A DNA stretch of 64,000 nucleotides from an uncultured Bacteroidota bacterium (GCA_902771735.1 CACXXO010000005.1:1-64000); one strand, 5' to 3'. Numbered from the stretch's first letter, positions 1-9,453 are shown. Made by a program: numbers and translations. Notes: a model not told the origin generated them from the letters alone.

Positions 1-1
1 G

Positions 2-1486
2 GAATCCGGTGGCTATTGGTATTACACCTACGTCTATCCCATGACCATCCATCCCGTGAGCGTTCCCGGCCCTGTCACTCCCGTTGATGCCACCATCGCC
101 GCCAACGACATCCTCTTCTGGGTGGGTACAGGTTCCAACGAGGCTATCCTCGCTGTCAACTGGGCCGACACTGCCCTTGCCTGGGGCTACCGCTTCAGCG
201 CCGACAGCGTCTCCTCTGCCACCATGCTGGCCGATATCGCCGCCGTCGATCCACGCCTCACCGTTGAAGGTGCCGGCTTTGTCTCCGACATCCGCTTCAT
301 TGACACCGCTGCCGGCATGACCGACACCCTCGGCATCACCCTCGGCAACTGGTGGAGCAGCCTCCTCAATGGCTATAGCGACATGGGGGCCAGCCAGATG
401 CTCCATAACGGAGACCTCCAGAAATGGGGTGACCCCGCCGCCGGCGTCATTGTCGACAGCATGGAATCCGGTGGCTATTGGTTCTACACCTATGTCTTCC
501 CCATGGCCATCCAGCCTGTCGCTGTGCCCGACACCACAGGATCTGTGGAGCCTTTCGATCCTGAGCACGGTCCCTTCTGTGGTGCTGCAGGTACCGAGGG
601 AAGCACAGCCATCGCCGCCAACAGCCTTGCTATCGTGGCATGGGCCACGGGTGTCGAGCTCACACGCGGTCCCCAGAACATCACCAATCCCGACGGCCCT
701 CGTGCCGGCTTCGGTGGCGACACCAACGCCATCGGTATGGCCACAATGGACAATACGATGGATGCCGTCAGCCTCGGTGACGGCGGCAGTGCCCTTGTCA
801 CTTTTGCCCGTCCCATCCGCAACGGCGAAGGCTTTGATTTTGCAGTCTATGAGAATGCTTTTGGCGACGGCAGCCTTGAGTTGGCCTTTGTCGAGGTGAG
901 CACCGACGGCCAGCGCTTCGTGCGTTTCCCCGCCACCTGCCTCACTCAGAGCGAGACCCAGTTGGGCAATGCCGGCCAGAGCGATCCTACCAACCTCAAC
1001 AACCTCGCCGGAAAATACCGCATCGGTTTTGGCACCCCGTTCGACCTTGAGGAACTTAGCGACAGCACCGGCATTAATATCGATAGTATTGTCTATGTAC
1101 GCATTGTTGACGTTGTGGGTAGCATTGATCCGCAGTATGGCACCTACGATGCCTTCGGCCACATCATCAACGACCCGTGGCCCACTCCTTTCGAGAGCAG
1201 CGGATTCGACCTCACCGGCGTTGCAGTGATGCATGAGCGCACTGATGTCGAGGGTATTGATGATGTTGCCGCTGCCATCAAGAGTGTTTGGCCCAACCCG
1301 ACGAGCGACTATGTCAACGTAGGCGTGAGCCATGCCGTCGAAGCCGTGCTCTACGACCTCTCGGGCCGTCGTGTAGCTTCCTTCGTGCTCAATGAGGGAA
1401 GCAACAGACTTGACCTCCGCGCGCTCCGGAACGGAGTCTATATGCTCCGCGCCGAGGGCTCGGTGAGCAAGATTGTCAAGAGATAA
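2..1486 (+). CDS. Type IX-secreted surface protein with a repeated ~154-aa module (5' end outside window)
   Basis: The frame is open from base 2, and its first residues (ESGGYWYYTYVYPM) repeat at about residue 155 after the first in-window Met (ESGGYWFYTYVFPM). The gene therefore starts upstream of the window and the Met at 41 is internal. Base-level identity of the two module ends (2-19 and 464-481) gives a period of 462 nt. Each module contains an 'ALAWGYRF' segment followed by 'ADPRL/VDPRL'-like text, as in surface and PEP-CTERM-associated modules. The middle region carries 'FDFAVYENAF' and 'LELAFVEVSTDG', typical of a family of extracellular beta-rich proteins. The last ~75 residues (VWPNPTSDYVNV ... 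GVYMLRAEG ... KIVKR) are a type A sorting domain of the type IX secretion system, so the product is exported and anchored or released at the surface. The ligand is unknown. Confidence 0.85.
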   Translation, partial: ESGGYWYYTYVYPMTIHPVSVPGPVTPVDATIAANDILFWVGTGSNEAILAVNWADTALAWGYRFSADSVSSATMLADIAAVDPRLTVEGAGFVSDIRFIDTAAGMTDTLGITLGNWWSSLLNGYSDMGASQMLHNGDLQKWGDPAAGVIVDSMESGGYWFYTYVFPMAIQPVAVPDTTGSVEPFDPEHGPFCGAAGTEGSTAIAANSLAIVAWATGVELTRGPQNITNPDGPRAGFGGDTNAIGMATMDNTMDAVSLGDGGSALVTFARPIRNGEGFDFAVYENAFGDGSLELAFVEVSTDGQRFVRFPATCLTQSETQLGNAGQSDPTNLNNLAGKYRIGFGTPFDLEELSDSTGINIDSIVYVRIVDVVGSIDPQYGTYDAFGHIINDPWPTPFESSGFDLTGVAVMHERTDVEGIDDVAAAIKSVWPNPTSDYVNVGVSHAVEAVLYDLSGRRVASFVLNEGSNRLDLRALRNGVYMLRAEGSVSKIVKR

Positions 1487-1519
1487 CAGTCCGATAAATA
1501 CCGTTCCTGCATTTTCCGC

Positions 1520-1551
1520 TTGCAGAGTTGCGAAAAAGGTCGTAACTTTGC
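1520..1551 (+). promoter_or_regulatory. Bacteroidetes-type promoter of cdd
   Basis: TAACTTTG at 1543-1550 matches the TAnnTTTG -7 element. A TTG at 1520-1522 lies 20 nt upstream, the expected -33 spacing. The cdd start codon is about 20 nt downstream. Confidence 0.6.
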
Positions 1552-1569
1552 AGCGGAAAATGTTTTTTT

Positions 1570-2040
1570 ATGGACAAGACTATTGTTATTGATTATCAGG
1601 AATATGGCTCGTTAGAAGAATTGCCTTGCGAGGACTGTGCGCTGATGCAGCGTGCCATAGAGTCCACCGGAGCCGCCTATGCCCCTTATTCGGGTTTCCA
1701 TGTGGGAGCCGCGCTGCGGTTGAAGGATGGTACCATCGTTGTGGGCAGCAATCAAGAGAATGTGGCCTATCCTTCGGGTCTATGTGCCGAGAGGACAGCA
1801 GTCTTCGCCGCTTCGGCACAATATCCTCAATGTCGCGACTATGAGGCGCTTGCCATCGTGGCGCGTAACACAGAGGGTGTGCTGTGCGAGGCTTCGCCTT
1901 GCGGCGCCTGCCGTCAGGTGTTGTTGGAATACGAGTTCCGGCAGGGACATCCGTTGAAGGTGATATGCTACCTTGAAGGAGGTCGTGTGAGGGTGTTCCC
2001 AAGTGTTGCCACCTTGCTGCCTTTTTCGTTCGAATTTTGA
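1570..2040 (+). CDS. cdd: Cytidine deaminase
   Basis: A 156-residue enzyme that hydrolytically deaminates cytidine and deoxycytidine to uridine and deoxyuridine in cytosolic pyrimidine salvage. The homotetrameric-type zinc site is complete. Cys72 and the catalytic Glu74 lie in CAERTAVFAA, and Cys111 and Cys114 lie in PCGACRQVL. The N-terminal YAPYSGFHVGAAL segment is the usual substrate-binding strand. Length is normal for Bacteroidetes members, which run slightly longer than the 130-residue Bacillus form. The gene has its own promoter at 1520-1551 and a very short leader, and it stands alone. Confidence 0.95.
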   Translation: MDKTIVIDYQEYGSLEELPCEDCALMQRAIESTGAAYAPYSGFHVGAALRLKDGTIVVGSNQENVAYPSGLCAERTAVFAASAQYPQCRDYEALAIVARNTEGVLCEASPCGACRQVLLEYEFRQGHPLKVICYLEGGRVRVFPSVATLLPFSFEF

Positions 2041-2192
2041 CAAAAAGGGTCTCTGCACCACCTGTCTTTTCTTCTCTACGGGCGATGTGTCTGTTGAAAA
2101 ATTGTTAATTCTTCGACACTGATTCCATGTGTTTTACGTATGAGAAAAACTCCTTGGAGTAAAAAAAATTTTTCCACAAAGGTTTTTCTTTG

Positions 2193-2200
2193 TATTTTTG
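2193..2200 (+). promoter_or_regulatory. -7 element of the envelope-foldase gene
   Basis: TATTTTTG followed by CA, in an AT-rich 237-bp spacer (2041-2277). It leaves a leader of about 70 nt, and no other feature is visible in the spacer. Confidence 0.55.
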
Positions 2201-2277
2201 CACGCTTAAAATAATGTAAATAATAAGTAAAATAATAACAATAAAAGCACTTAGTGCGCTAAAAAAACAACTACAAA

Positions 2278-4392
2278 ATGGGAATTATCGGAAGTATTAG
2301 AAAACATTCGTGGATTGCCGTTGCCCTCGTCGGCATTGCTATCATTGCCTTCATCCTTGGCGACCTGACCAAGAACCAACGCGGCATTCCTGACATGGGA
2401 AAAGTGAATGGTGAAACGATGTCGCGTCAGCGTTTCGACGAGCTCGTGCAGCGTGCCGAGGACAACTACAAGATGCAGCAGCAGGTTGCCCAGGTTCCCT
2501 CCGAGATGCAGAGCCGCATCCGCGAAAGCGTGTGGGGTGAGTTTGTCGAGGAGACCCTCTTCGAGGAGCAGGCCAGCAAACTGGGTCTGCAGGTCACTGC
2601 AGGCGAGCTTGGTGACATGTATACCGGCAAGTTCATCCACCCCTATCTGCGCCAGTATTTCACCAACCCCCAGACCGGTGTCTACGATACCCTGGGTGTT
2701 CGCCGCACGCTTGAGAACTTCACCAGCATGGACACCAATCAGCGTTTGCAGTGGGTCGAGTTGGAGAAGGCTGTCAAGAAAGACCGTCTGCAACAGAAGT
2801 ATGCCAGCTTGATTCTCTCGGGTTTCTATATGCCCAAGGCTTTGGCCGAGAAGGTAGCCATCTATAGCCAGGAAGTCTCCAATGTCCGCGTGGCCGCCCT
2901 GCCGTTCCAGAGTGTCAGTGACGACGAGGTGACCCTTGCCGATGCCGACTACAAGAACTATTATGAGGAGCACAAGGCTGAGTTCCGTGTGCCCGACGAG
3001 ATGCGCGATGTCGAGTTCATCGTCTATCCCGTCAACCCCACTCCTCAGGACCTCGCCGACATTCAGGCCAGCGTTGAGAAGACCTGGGCCGAGTTCCAGA
3101 CCATCGAGGATGTCGAGGTGCCTTTCTTCGTCAATGGCGAGTCGCACCGCAGCTATGACTCCTCTTATGTAAAGGCCAGTAGCTTCAAAGCTCCCTTCGA
3201 TGCACAGATCGAGGCTGCTGCCCCCGGTTCCTTCATCGCTCCCGCCATTGTTGGCAACGAGTGGATGATGGCCAAGGTGATGGGTACCGCCGTGCGTCCC
3301 GACAGCCTTCGTGCCAGCGCCATTGTTATCCTCAACAGCAAGGCTGGTAGCGAAATAACTACCCGCAGTGAAGAGCAAGCAAAAAAATTGGCCGACAGTG
3401 TTTTGGCCTTGGTTAATAGCAACCGTATGAGCTTCGAGGATGCCGTTGAGCAGTTCTCCGACGATCCCCAGAAAGGCGAGACCAAGGGTGATATGAACTG
3501 GCAGCTTGATGGCAACTATGGTCTCCTCAACGAGCAGATTGTCAACACCGCTGTTGGTACCAGCTTCCTCTTTGAGCGTCCTGACGGCTATGGTTACCAC
3601 ATCGTGAAGGTTACCGACAAGACCCCTGCCAGCAAGAAATACCGCGTGGCTCTCATCACTCGCGAAATAGTCCCCTCCAAGGCTACCAACGATGCTGTCT
3701 ACACCCAGGCTCACAAGTTTGCTTCACAGAACCGTACCATTAAATCGTTCGAGGCCAGCGCTCAGGAGCAGAACCTGCAGGTGCGCAACTCCCGTATCGG
3801 CCTGATGTCTGAAAGCCTCACCGGTGTGTCCAACGCCCGCGAAATTGTCCGCTGGGCATTCAATAATGAAACTCAGATCGGTGCTGTTACCGACCAGGTT
3901 TACGAGTGCGGCGACGTCTACGTTATCGCCACCTTGAAGGATGTTTTCAAGAAAGGCTATGCCACTCTCGACCAGATGCGTCCCATGATTGAGCAGGATG
4001 TGCGTCGCGAGAAGAAAGCTGAGATGCTGATGGCTCGTGCCGAGGAAGCTACCAAAGTCGCCAAGGACATCAATTCCATCGCTGTCAAACTCAATGTCGC
4101 CGTCGACACCCTCGACAGCGTGGCTTTCAATGGCAACTATTTCGGCAAGTTCGGCATGGAGCCCAAGGTCCAGTCTGTCATCGCTGCCACCAAGAGCGGC
4201 CTCACCCAGCCTGTGAAGGGTGCCAGTGCCGTCTACGTTGTACAGGTTGACGGCAAGGCCAAAGTTGAAGGCGTCGATGCCAACACGATGCGTGCCCAGC
4301 TTGAGCAGGGTTATCGCAACAAGATTCGCCAGATTAGCGACGTGCTCCGAATGAAAGCCACTATCGAGGACAACCGCAACGAGCACTTCTAA
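2278..4392 (+). CDS. SurA/PpiD-type periplasmic peptidylprolyl isomerase
   Basis: A 704-residue protein anchored in the inner membrane by a single N-terminal helix (about residues 12-29, IAVALVGIAIIAFILGDL), with the rest periplasmic. A SurA-N-like chaperone region (VNGETMSRQRFDELVQRAE onward) is followed by a parvulin-type (PPIC) domain at about residues 369-451, recognisable by EDAVEQFSDDP and the closing GYHIVKVTDK. A long C-terminal chaperone arm follows. The architecture and length match the PpiD-like isomerases of Bacteroidetes, which help fold outer-membrane and secreted proteins. That role fits the envelope genes downstream and the many type IX cargo proteins in this window. The start is fixed by the MGIIGSIRKHSW N-terminus, which is typical of the family. 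Confidence 0.9.
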   Translation: MGIIGSIRKHSWIAVALVGIAIIAFILGDLTKNQRGIPDMGKVNGETMSRQRFDELVQRAEDNYKMQQQVAQVPSEMQSRIRESVWGEFVEETLFEEQASKLGLQVTAGELGDMYTGKFIHPYLRQYFTNPQTGVYDTLGVRRTLENFTSMDTNQRLQWVELEKAVKKDRLQQKYASLILSGFYMPKALAEKVAIYSQEVSNVRVAALPFQSVSDDEVTLADADYKNYYEEHKAEFRVPDEMRDVEFIVYPVNPTPQDLADIQASVEKTWAEFQTIEDVEVPFFVNGESHRSYDSSYVKASSFKAPFDAQIEAAAPGSFIAPAIVGNEWMMAKVMGTAVRPDSLRASAIVILNSKAGSEITTRSEEQAKKLADSVLALVNSNRMSFEDAVEQFSDDPQKGETKGDMNWQLDGNYGLLNEQIVNTAVGTSFLFERPDGYGYHIVKVTDKTPASKKYRVALITREIVPSKATNDAVYTQAHKFASQNRTIKSFEASAQEQNLQVRNSRIGLMSESLTGVSNAREIVRWAFNNETQIGAVTDQVYECGDVYVIATLKDVFKKGYATLDQMRPMIEQDVRREKKAEMLMARAEEATKVAKDINSIAVKLNVAVDTLDSVAFNGNYFGKFGMEPKVQSVIAATKSGLTQPVKGASAVYVVQVDGKAKVEGVDANTMRAQLEQGYRNKIRQISDVLRMKATIEDNRNEHF

Positions 4393-4402
4393 ACAATAAT
4401 TG

Positions 4403-4458
4403 ACAACGAGTCAACGAGTCAACAGGTCTACAAGTGCGCAGACTCGTTGACTCGTTGA
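4403..4458. repeat. Inverted repeat made of a doubled 9-mer; possible terminator
   Basis: Two copies of a CAACGAGT-type unit at 4404-4420 face two inverted copies at 4441-4457. They form a 17-bp perfect stem with a 20-nt loop between the foldase gene and the M23 peptidase gene. There is no long T-run, so it may act as a transcript-stabilising or attenuating hairpin rather than a classical terminator. Confidence 0.6.
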
Positions 4459-4476
4459 TTATTTAGTCCGTAGCCG

Positions 4477-5385
4477 ATGAGAATCAAGGAATGGTGGGCA
4501 AAGCTGAGAAGCAAGCCCGTGACCGATGTCATCAAGCACAAGCACCGCTTCGTGGTGATGGACACCGACACCTTCAAGGAGAAATTCTCTTTCCAGTTGT
4601 CGGGGGTCAATCTCTTTGTTACCGTCGGTATCACTGTCATTGTTCTCATCCTCCTTACCACAGTCCTCATAGCGTTCACTCCGTTGCGCGAATGGATTCC
4701 CGGCTACACCGACAATGCCATGATAGAGCAGACCTATGCCAATGCCCGCAAGATTGATTCTCTCGAGACCCAACTCTCCGAGCAGGAGTGGCTTGTGAAC
4801 ACTATCCAGGCCGTTCTCAGCGGGAAGGAGTTGGGCGACGATGCCGATAACGTCCGTAGTGACTCCACGTCCACCCTTCAACAGCTTGCCGTGGTATACC
4901 GACGTTCGCACGACGACACCCTTTTGCGTGAGGAGGTGGAGCGAGAAGACAACCGTTATCAGGTGAAGGCAGCCGCCCCTGCTGCGGTTCCTTCCACCGA
5001 AAGCGCTTCGGCTCTTTCTCACCTTTTCTTTGCTCCTCTTAAAGGCAAGGTCCTCTGCCGTTTCGATGCTGCTCAACGTCATTTGGGTGCCGACCTCTCC
5101 GGTGCCGCTGGTCAGCCTGTCTATGCTGCCTATGGTGGCACAGTCGTCTCGGCTCAGTTCACGGCCGAGAACGGTTATGTCCTCACTATCCAGCATCCTG
5201 GAAATGTCATCACCGTCTATCGCAACAATAGTTCCCTCCTCAAACGCCAGGGCGATGCCGTCCGTGCGGGCGAACCTATAGCCTATGTCGGCAACTCGAG
5301 CCTTCGCGAACCTGGCCCCCATCTCCATTTCGAGATGTGGGTCAACGGTGCCCCTGTTAACCCCGAGGAATATATTTCGTTTTGA
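4477..5385 (+). CDS. M23-family murein endopeptidase (LysM-less, membrane-anchored)
   Basis: A 302-residue protein with a cytoplasmic N-terminus rich in basic residues, one transmembrane helix (about 46-68, LFVTVGITVIVLILLTTVLI), a periplasmic linker with coiled-coil character (IDSLETQLSEQEW), and a C-terminal lysostaphin/M23 domain. The zinc ligands are intact: H202-x3-D206 in HLGAD and H282-x-H284 in PHLHFE. The active domain implies cleavage of peptidoglycan cross-links rather than a degenerate activator role such as EnvC. It precedes dxr by 21 nt, with a strong Shine-Dalgarno-like AAGGAGGT in the gap, suggesting cotranscription. Confidence 0.9.
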   Translation: MRIKEWWAKLRSKPVTDVIKHKHRFVVMDTDTFKEKFSFQLSGVNLFVTVGITVIVLILLTTVLIAFTPLREWIPGYTDNAMIEQTYANARKIDSLETQLSEQEWLVNTIQAVLSGKELGDDADNVRSDSTSTLQQLAVVYRRSHDDTLLREEVEREDNRYQVKAAAPAAVPSTESASALSHLFFAPLKGKVLCRFDAAQRHLGADLSGAAGQPVYAAYGGTVVSAQFTAENGYVLTIQHPGNVITVYRNNSSLLKRQGDAVRAGEPIAYVGNSSLREPGPHLHFEMWVNGAPVNPEEYISF

Positions 5386-5406
5386 GGAGATAAGGAGGTA
5401 AAATAG

Positions 5407-6558
5407 ATGAATACCAACATTAAACGAATTGCCATATTAGGTTCTACCGGTTCTATCGGCACTCAGGCACTCAATGTCATCCGGCGCCATAAGGATCGCT
5501 TTGCCGTCGAGGTGCTATGTGCTGGCAGCAATGCCGATATGCTTATCCGGCAAGCCCTTGAGTTCGAACCCAATGCCGTGGCTATTGCCGACGAAAGTAA
5601 GTATACCTTTGTCAGCGAGACACTCCAACCCCGTGGCATCAAAGTCTATGCCGGCGAGAAAGCTATTGTCGACCTCATGGAAATGTCTTCTATCGACCTT
5701 GTCCTGGCCGCCATCGTAGGTTTTGCCGGCTTGCGCCCCACTCTCCATGCCATCGAGTATGGCCATCCCATTGCCCTGGCCAACAAGGAAACCATGGTGG
5801 TGGCCGGTAGCATCGTCACCGAAGCCGCCCTGTGCCACCATGTACCCATCTTGCCTGTCGACAGTGAGCATTCGGCCATTTTCCAATGCCTCATTGGCGA
5901 GAATGGTGTTGACAAGATTCTTCTCACTGCTTCTGGCGGGCCTTTCCGTGGCATGACACGCGAACAGCTGGCCACCGTCACCCTCGATCAGGCTCTGAAG
6001 CACCCCAACTGGAGCATGGGCCGCAAGGTGACTATCGACAGCGCCTCGCTGATGAACAAAGGTCTTGAGGTTATCGAGGCCAAGTGGCTTTTCGGTGTTG
6101 AGGCTACCGACATCGAAGTAGTTGTCCATCCCCAGTCGGTGGTCCATTCCATGGTGCAGTTCTGCGACGGCAGCATCAAAGCCCAGTTGGGCGTTCCCAC
6201 TATGGAGACTCCTATCCAGTTTGCTTTCTCGTTCCCTGAGCGCATAGAGAGCCACTTGCCGCGACTCGATTTTACCCAGTGTCCCAACCTCACCTTCGAA
6301 AAACCCGACCGCCAGACTTTCCGTTGCCTCGACCTCGCCTATCAGGCCATTGCCCGCGGTGGCAACATGCCTTGTGTGATGAACGCCGCTAACGAAGTTG
6401 CCGTGCAACAATTTATCGATGGTAGCATTGGTTTCCTCGATATTGCCGATTGCGTCGAATCCGCCATGCAGCAGGCCCGCTTCATTGCCAACCCCTCGTT
6501 GGAAGACCTTTTTGAAACCGACAAAATAATCCGTGAACCATTAACCTTTAAACATTAA
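5407..6558 (+). CDS. dxr: 1-deoxy-D-xylulose 5-phosphate reductoisomerase
   Basis: A 383-residue NADPH-dependent enzyme that converts DXP to MEP, the committed step of the MEP isoprenoid pathway. The NADPH-binding GSTGSIGTQAL lies at the N-terminus. The metal-binding D152-S153-E154 lies in LPVDSEHSAIFQ, and the flexible-loop and substrate motifs SGGPFRG and HPNWSMGRKVTIDSASL follow. Length is normal. An AAGGAGGTAAAATAG sequence directly before the ATG is an unusually strong ribosome-binding site for this phylum. The gene lies 14 nt before rseP, the dxr-rseP order commonly seen in Bacteroidetes. Confidence 0.96.
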   Translation: MNTNIKRIAILGSTGSIGTQALNVIRRHKDRFAVEVLCAGSNADMLIRQALEFEPNAVAIADESKYTFVSETLQPRGIKVYAGEKAIVDLMEMSSIDLVLAAIVGFAGLRPTLHAIEYGHPIALANKETMVVAGSIVTEAALCHHVPILPVDSEHSAIFQCLIGENGVDKILLTASGGPFRGMTREQLATVTLDQALKHPNWSMGRKVTIDSASLMNKGLEVIEAKWLFGVEATDIEVVVHPQSVVHSMVQFCDGSIKAQLGVPTMETPIQFAFSFPERIESHLPRLDFTQCPNLTFEKPDRQTFRCLDLAYQAIARGGNMPCVMNAANEVAVQQFIDGSIGFLDIADCVESAMQQARFIANPSLEDLFETDKIIREPLTFKH

Positions 6559-6572
6559 CCGTTACCCCTTAT

Positions 6573-7979
6573 ATGAACTGGTTAGCCCTCATCCTCAGTC
6601 TCACAATCCTTGTTGCCTCCCACGAAGCAGGCCATCTCCTCTTCTCCAAGCTTTTCCATACGCGCGTGCGCAGGTACTATGTTTTCTTCAACTACAAATT
6701 CTCCATCTTCAAAGCCAAGAAGTTCGACGGCAAGTGGCATTTCCTCTGGTTCAATGCCACCACTCCCGATTCCTGGGATGAGAAGAACCTCCGCCCCGAG
6801 GATCAGGACAACACCCTTTGGGGTCTTGGCTGGATACCTCTGGGCGGCTACTGCGACATCGCCGGTATGATTGACGAAACCAAGGACGAGAAAGACCTTG
6901 CATCGGAGCCCCAGCCTTGGGAGTACCGCACCAAGCCGGCTTGGCAGCGCCTTTGCATCATTAGCGGCGGCGTTTTGGTCAACTTCGTCACCGCCTTACT
7001 GCTCTATGGCATCATCTTCGCCCACTGGGGCGAGGACCGCCTCCCCATGCACAACGCCACCTACGGCTTCCAGTACGACGAGGTGATGCTCGACGAGGGC
7101 TTCTGTCATGGCGACATCATCACCGCCATCGACGATTCTGTGGTCGACGACTACACTGTGGCCAACAAGCTTCTTCTTCTTGGCGATGCCCGTCAGGTCA
7201 CCGTGCGCCGTGCCGACACCACCTTCACCATCGCTCTCAGCGGCCATTTGGCCGAACGTGTCAGCCGCAACCACGTCAAACACCTTATGCTGCCACGCAC
7301 CCCATTTGTTATCAAATCATTCGTCTCGGGATCGCCTGCAAAGATAGCAGGTATGCAGCCTGGCGACAGTGTTGTCAGCATCGACGGTCAGCACCTCAAC
7401 GTATTTCAGGACATCACACCCGTCCTTGCCGAGCGTGCCGGCACCACCATCATGGTGGGCTTCTATCGTAACGGTACGCTCGACTCGTTGCCTGTTGAGG
7501 TCAATAGTCAGGGCAAACTTGGTGTCCAATGCCAGAACGACCTCGCCATACTCTTCCCTGACTTGATCGACCACATCGACTACACCCTTCTCGAGGCCAT
7601 CCCCGCCGGCGTCAGCCACGGCTGGGAGACCCTTATGACCTATATCTCTGGTCTCAAGATGCTCTTCGCCCCAGGCGGCATGCAGAACCTTGGCGGCTTC
7701 GGTGCCATGGCCGACCTTTTCCCCGACCATTGGGAGTGGCACGCCTTCTGGAACCTCACCGCCCTGCTGGCTCTCATCCTCGCCTTCATGAACATCATAC
7801 CCATCCCCGGCCTCGACGGAGGACATATCCTCTTCACCCTCTGGGAGATAATTACACGCAAGAAACCTTCCGACAAATTCCTCTCCTATGCCCAAACTGC
7901 CGGCATGGTGCTCCTCTTGGCGCTCATGGTTCTGGCCAACGGTAACGACCTTTGGCGGTGGATCTCTCAATATTTCTAA
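6573..7979 (+). CDS. rseP: Site-2 intramembrane zinc protease
   Basis: A 468-residue multipass metalloprotease of the RseP/S2P family. The catalytic HEAGH motif sits at residues 17-21 in the first helix, and the third zinc ligand lies in the C-terminal helix motif NIIPIPGLDGGH (Asp415). Two PDZ-like regions separate them; the second is clear at GSPAKIAGMQPGDSVVSIDG. Family members cleave anti-sigma factors and remnant signal peptides in the membrane. No sigma or anti-sigma gene is adjacent, so the substrate here is unknown. It is tightly packed between dxr and the permease gene (7-nt gap), consistent with one envelope operon. Confidence 0.93.
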   Translation: MNWLALILSLTILVASHEAGHLLFSKLFHTRVRRYYVFFNYKFSIFKAKKFDGKWHFLWFNATTPDSWDEKNLRPEDQDNTLWGLGWIPLGGYCDIAGMIDETKDEKDLASEPQPWEYRTKPAWQRLCIISGGVLVNFVTALLLYGIIFAHWGEDRLPMHNATYGFQYDEVMLDEGFCHGDIITAIDDSVVDDYTVANKLLLLGDARQVTVRRADTTFTIALSGHLAERVSRNHVKHLMLPRTPFVIKSFVSGSPAKIAGMQPGDSVVSIDGQHLNVFQDITPVLAERAGTTIMVGFYRNGTLDSLPVEVNSQGKLGVQCQNDLAILFPDLIDHIDYTLLEAIPAGVSHGWETLMTYISGLKMLFAPGGMQNLGGFGAMADLFPDHWEWHAFWNLTALLALILAFMNIIPIPGLDGGHILFTLWEIITRKKPSDKFLSYAQTAGMVLLLALMVLANGNDLWRWISQYF

Positions 7980-7986
7980 ACGATAG

Positions 7987-9408
7987 ATGAAAAAGATAGA
8001 CCGTCTCATACTTCGCTCTTTCGTGGGCCCGTTGGCGCTCACCTTCACCCTCTCGGTGCTGGTGTTGCTCATGCAGTTTGTATGGAAGTATGTCGACGAT
8101 CTCGTGGGCAAAGGCCTCGATTTCGGTGTCATCGCCGAGCTCCTGCTCTACGCCTCTGCCACCTTTGTCCCCATGGCGCTACCCATCGCCGTCCTTTTCG
8201 CCTCCATCATGACCATGGGCAACTTCGGCGAGAAATACGAGCTTGTGGCCATGAAGGCCGGTGGTATCTCTGTCTCCCGTGCCATGCGCCCCATGCTCCT
8301 TGTGGCACTGTTGCTCACGGGCATGGCGTTCTACTTTGCCAACAACGTCATGCCTACTGCCATGCTCAAATACCGCATGACGCTCTACGACATCACCCAC
8401 AAGAAACCGGCTGTCAACATCCGTCCCGGCGAATACTACAAGGATTTCGACGGCTACGTCATCCGCGTCGGTAGCAAGAGCCGCGATGGCCGCACCCTTC
8501 AGGATGTCCTTATCTACGATCACACCAAGGGTATGAACGAGACCAACGTCATCGTCGCCAAGCGCGGTGTCATGCAGGCTTCGCCCGACAACATGTATCT
8601 CAAATTCACCCTCTTCGATGGTTATTCCTATTCCGAGAATTCCTCCGGAGAGAACTACCACAGCCGCCCCCTCACCTCCATCGGGTTCTGCCAGCAAAGC
8701 ATCAACTTCGACATCTCTTCTTTCGCCTACAACAAGAGTGTCGAGGAGAACTTCAAGGGCAGCTACCAGATGATGAACATCACGCAGCTCGACACCTCCA
8801 TCAGGGGACTCGAACAAGCCTACCGCGAGCGTGTCGACCAATACCGCACCAACATGGGTATAAACCTCCGTGCTTGGGACAAATACACCACCTCCGACGC
8901 TACCCTCCATGCTTCCCAGCCTGCCGACGTGCACAAACTCCTTGCTTCGCTCCCCGGCCACGACCGTCGTAGCGCCTACCTCCATGCCCGGAATGCCTCG
9001 CTCAGCGCTCGCCAGGACGCCGATATGTTCGAGGACCTCCTCGAGTCCGACCGTGAATACATCAACCGCCACTATATCGAATGGCATCGCAAGTTCACCC
9101 TCTCCATCGCCTGCCTCCTGCTCTTCCTCATCGGAGCCCCCTTCGGTTCCATCGTGCGCAAGGGAGGCTTGGGTCTCCCCTTGGTAGCTTCGGTGGGCTT
9201 CTTTGTCCTCTATTATGTGGTTGGCATGATAGCCGAAAAGGCTGTCCGTGAGTCGGCTATGACCCCCTTGGGCATGTGGGTCTCCTCGTTTGTCATGCTC
9301 CCCATAGGTATTGTTCTCACACTCCAGGCCACCACCGACTCTTCCTTCTTCGACGGCTCCTCTTGGCGCAAATTCTTTTCCCGTCTCTTCCATCGCGGCA
9401 ACGACTGA
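7987..9408 (+). CDS. LptF/LptG (YjgP/YjgQ) family permease
   Basis: A 473-residue inner-membrane protein with the family layout. Transmembrane helices lie near the N-terminus (LALTFTLSVLVLLMQFVW, then ATFVPMALPIAVLFASIM), followed by a large periplasmic jellyroll-like domain (about residues 130-360) and C-terminal helices (KFTLSIACLLLFLIGAPFGS, then VASVGFFVLYYVVG). Such permeases work with the LptB ATPase to extract lipopolysaccharide and pass it to the Lpt bridge. Whether this copy is LptF or LptG cannot be decided from sequence alone. It ends the 2278-9408 envelope gene run. Confidence 0.88.
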   Translation: MKKIDRLILRSFVGPLALTFTLSVLVLLMQFVWKYVDDLVGKGLDFGVIAELLLYASATFVPMALPIAVLFASIMTMGNFGEKYELVAMKAGGISVSRAMRPMLLVALLLTGMAFYFANNVMPTAMLKYRMTLYDITHKKPAVNIRPGEYYKDFDGYVIRVGSKSRDGRTLQDVLIYDHTKGMNETNVIVAKRGVMQASPDNMYLKFTLFDGYSYSENSSGENYHSRPLTSIGFCQQSINFDISSFAYNKSVEENFKGSYQMMNITQLDTSIRGLEQAYRERVDQYRTNMGINLRAWDKYTTSDATLHASQPADVHKLLASLPGHDRRSAYLHARNASLSARQDADMFEDLLESDREYINRHYIEWHRKFTLSIACLLLFLIGAPFGSIVRKGGLGLPLVASVGFFVLYYVVGMIAEKAVRESAMTPLGMWVSSFVMLPIGIVLTLQATTDSSFFDGSSWRKFFSRLFHRGND

Positions 9409-9453
9409 TTGCCGATGAAAATCCCGCCGAGAAACCTATGCCCTCGGCAGGGG

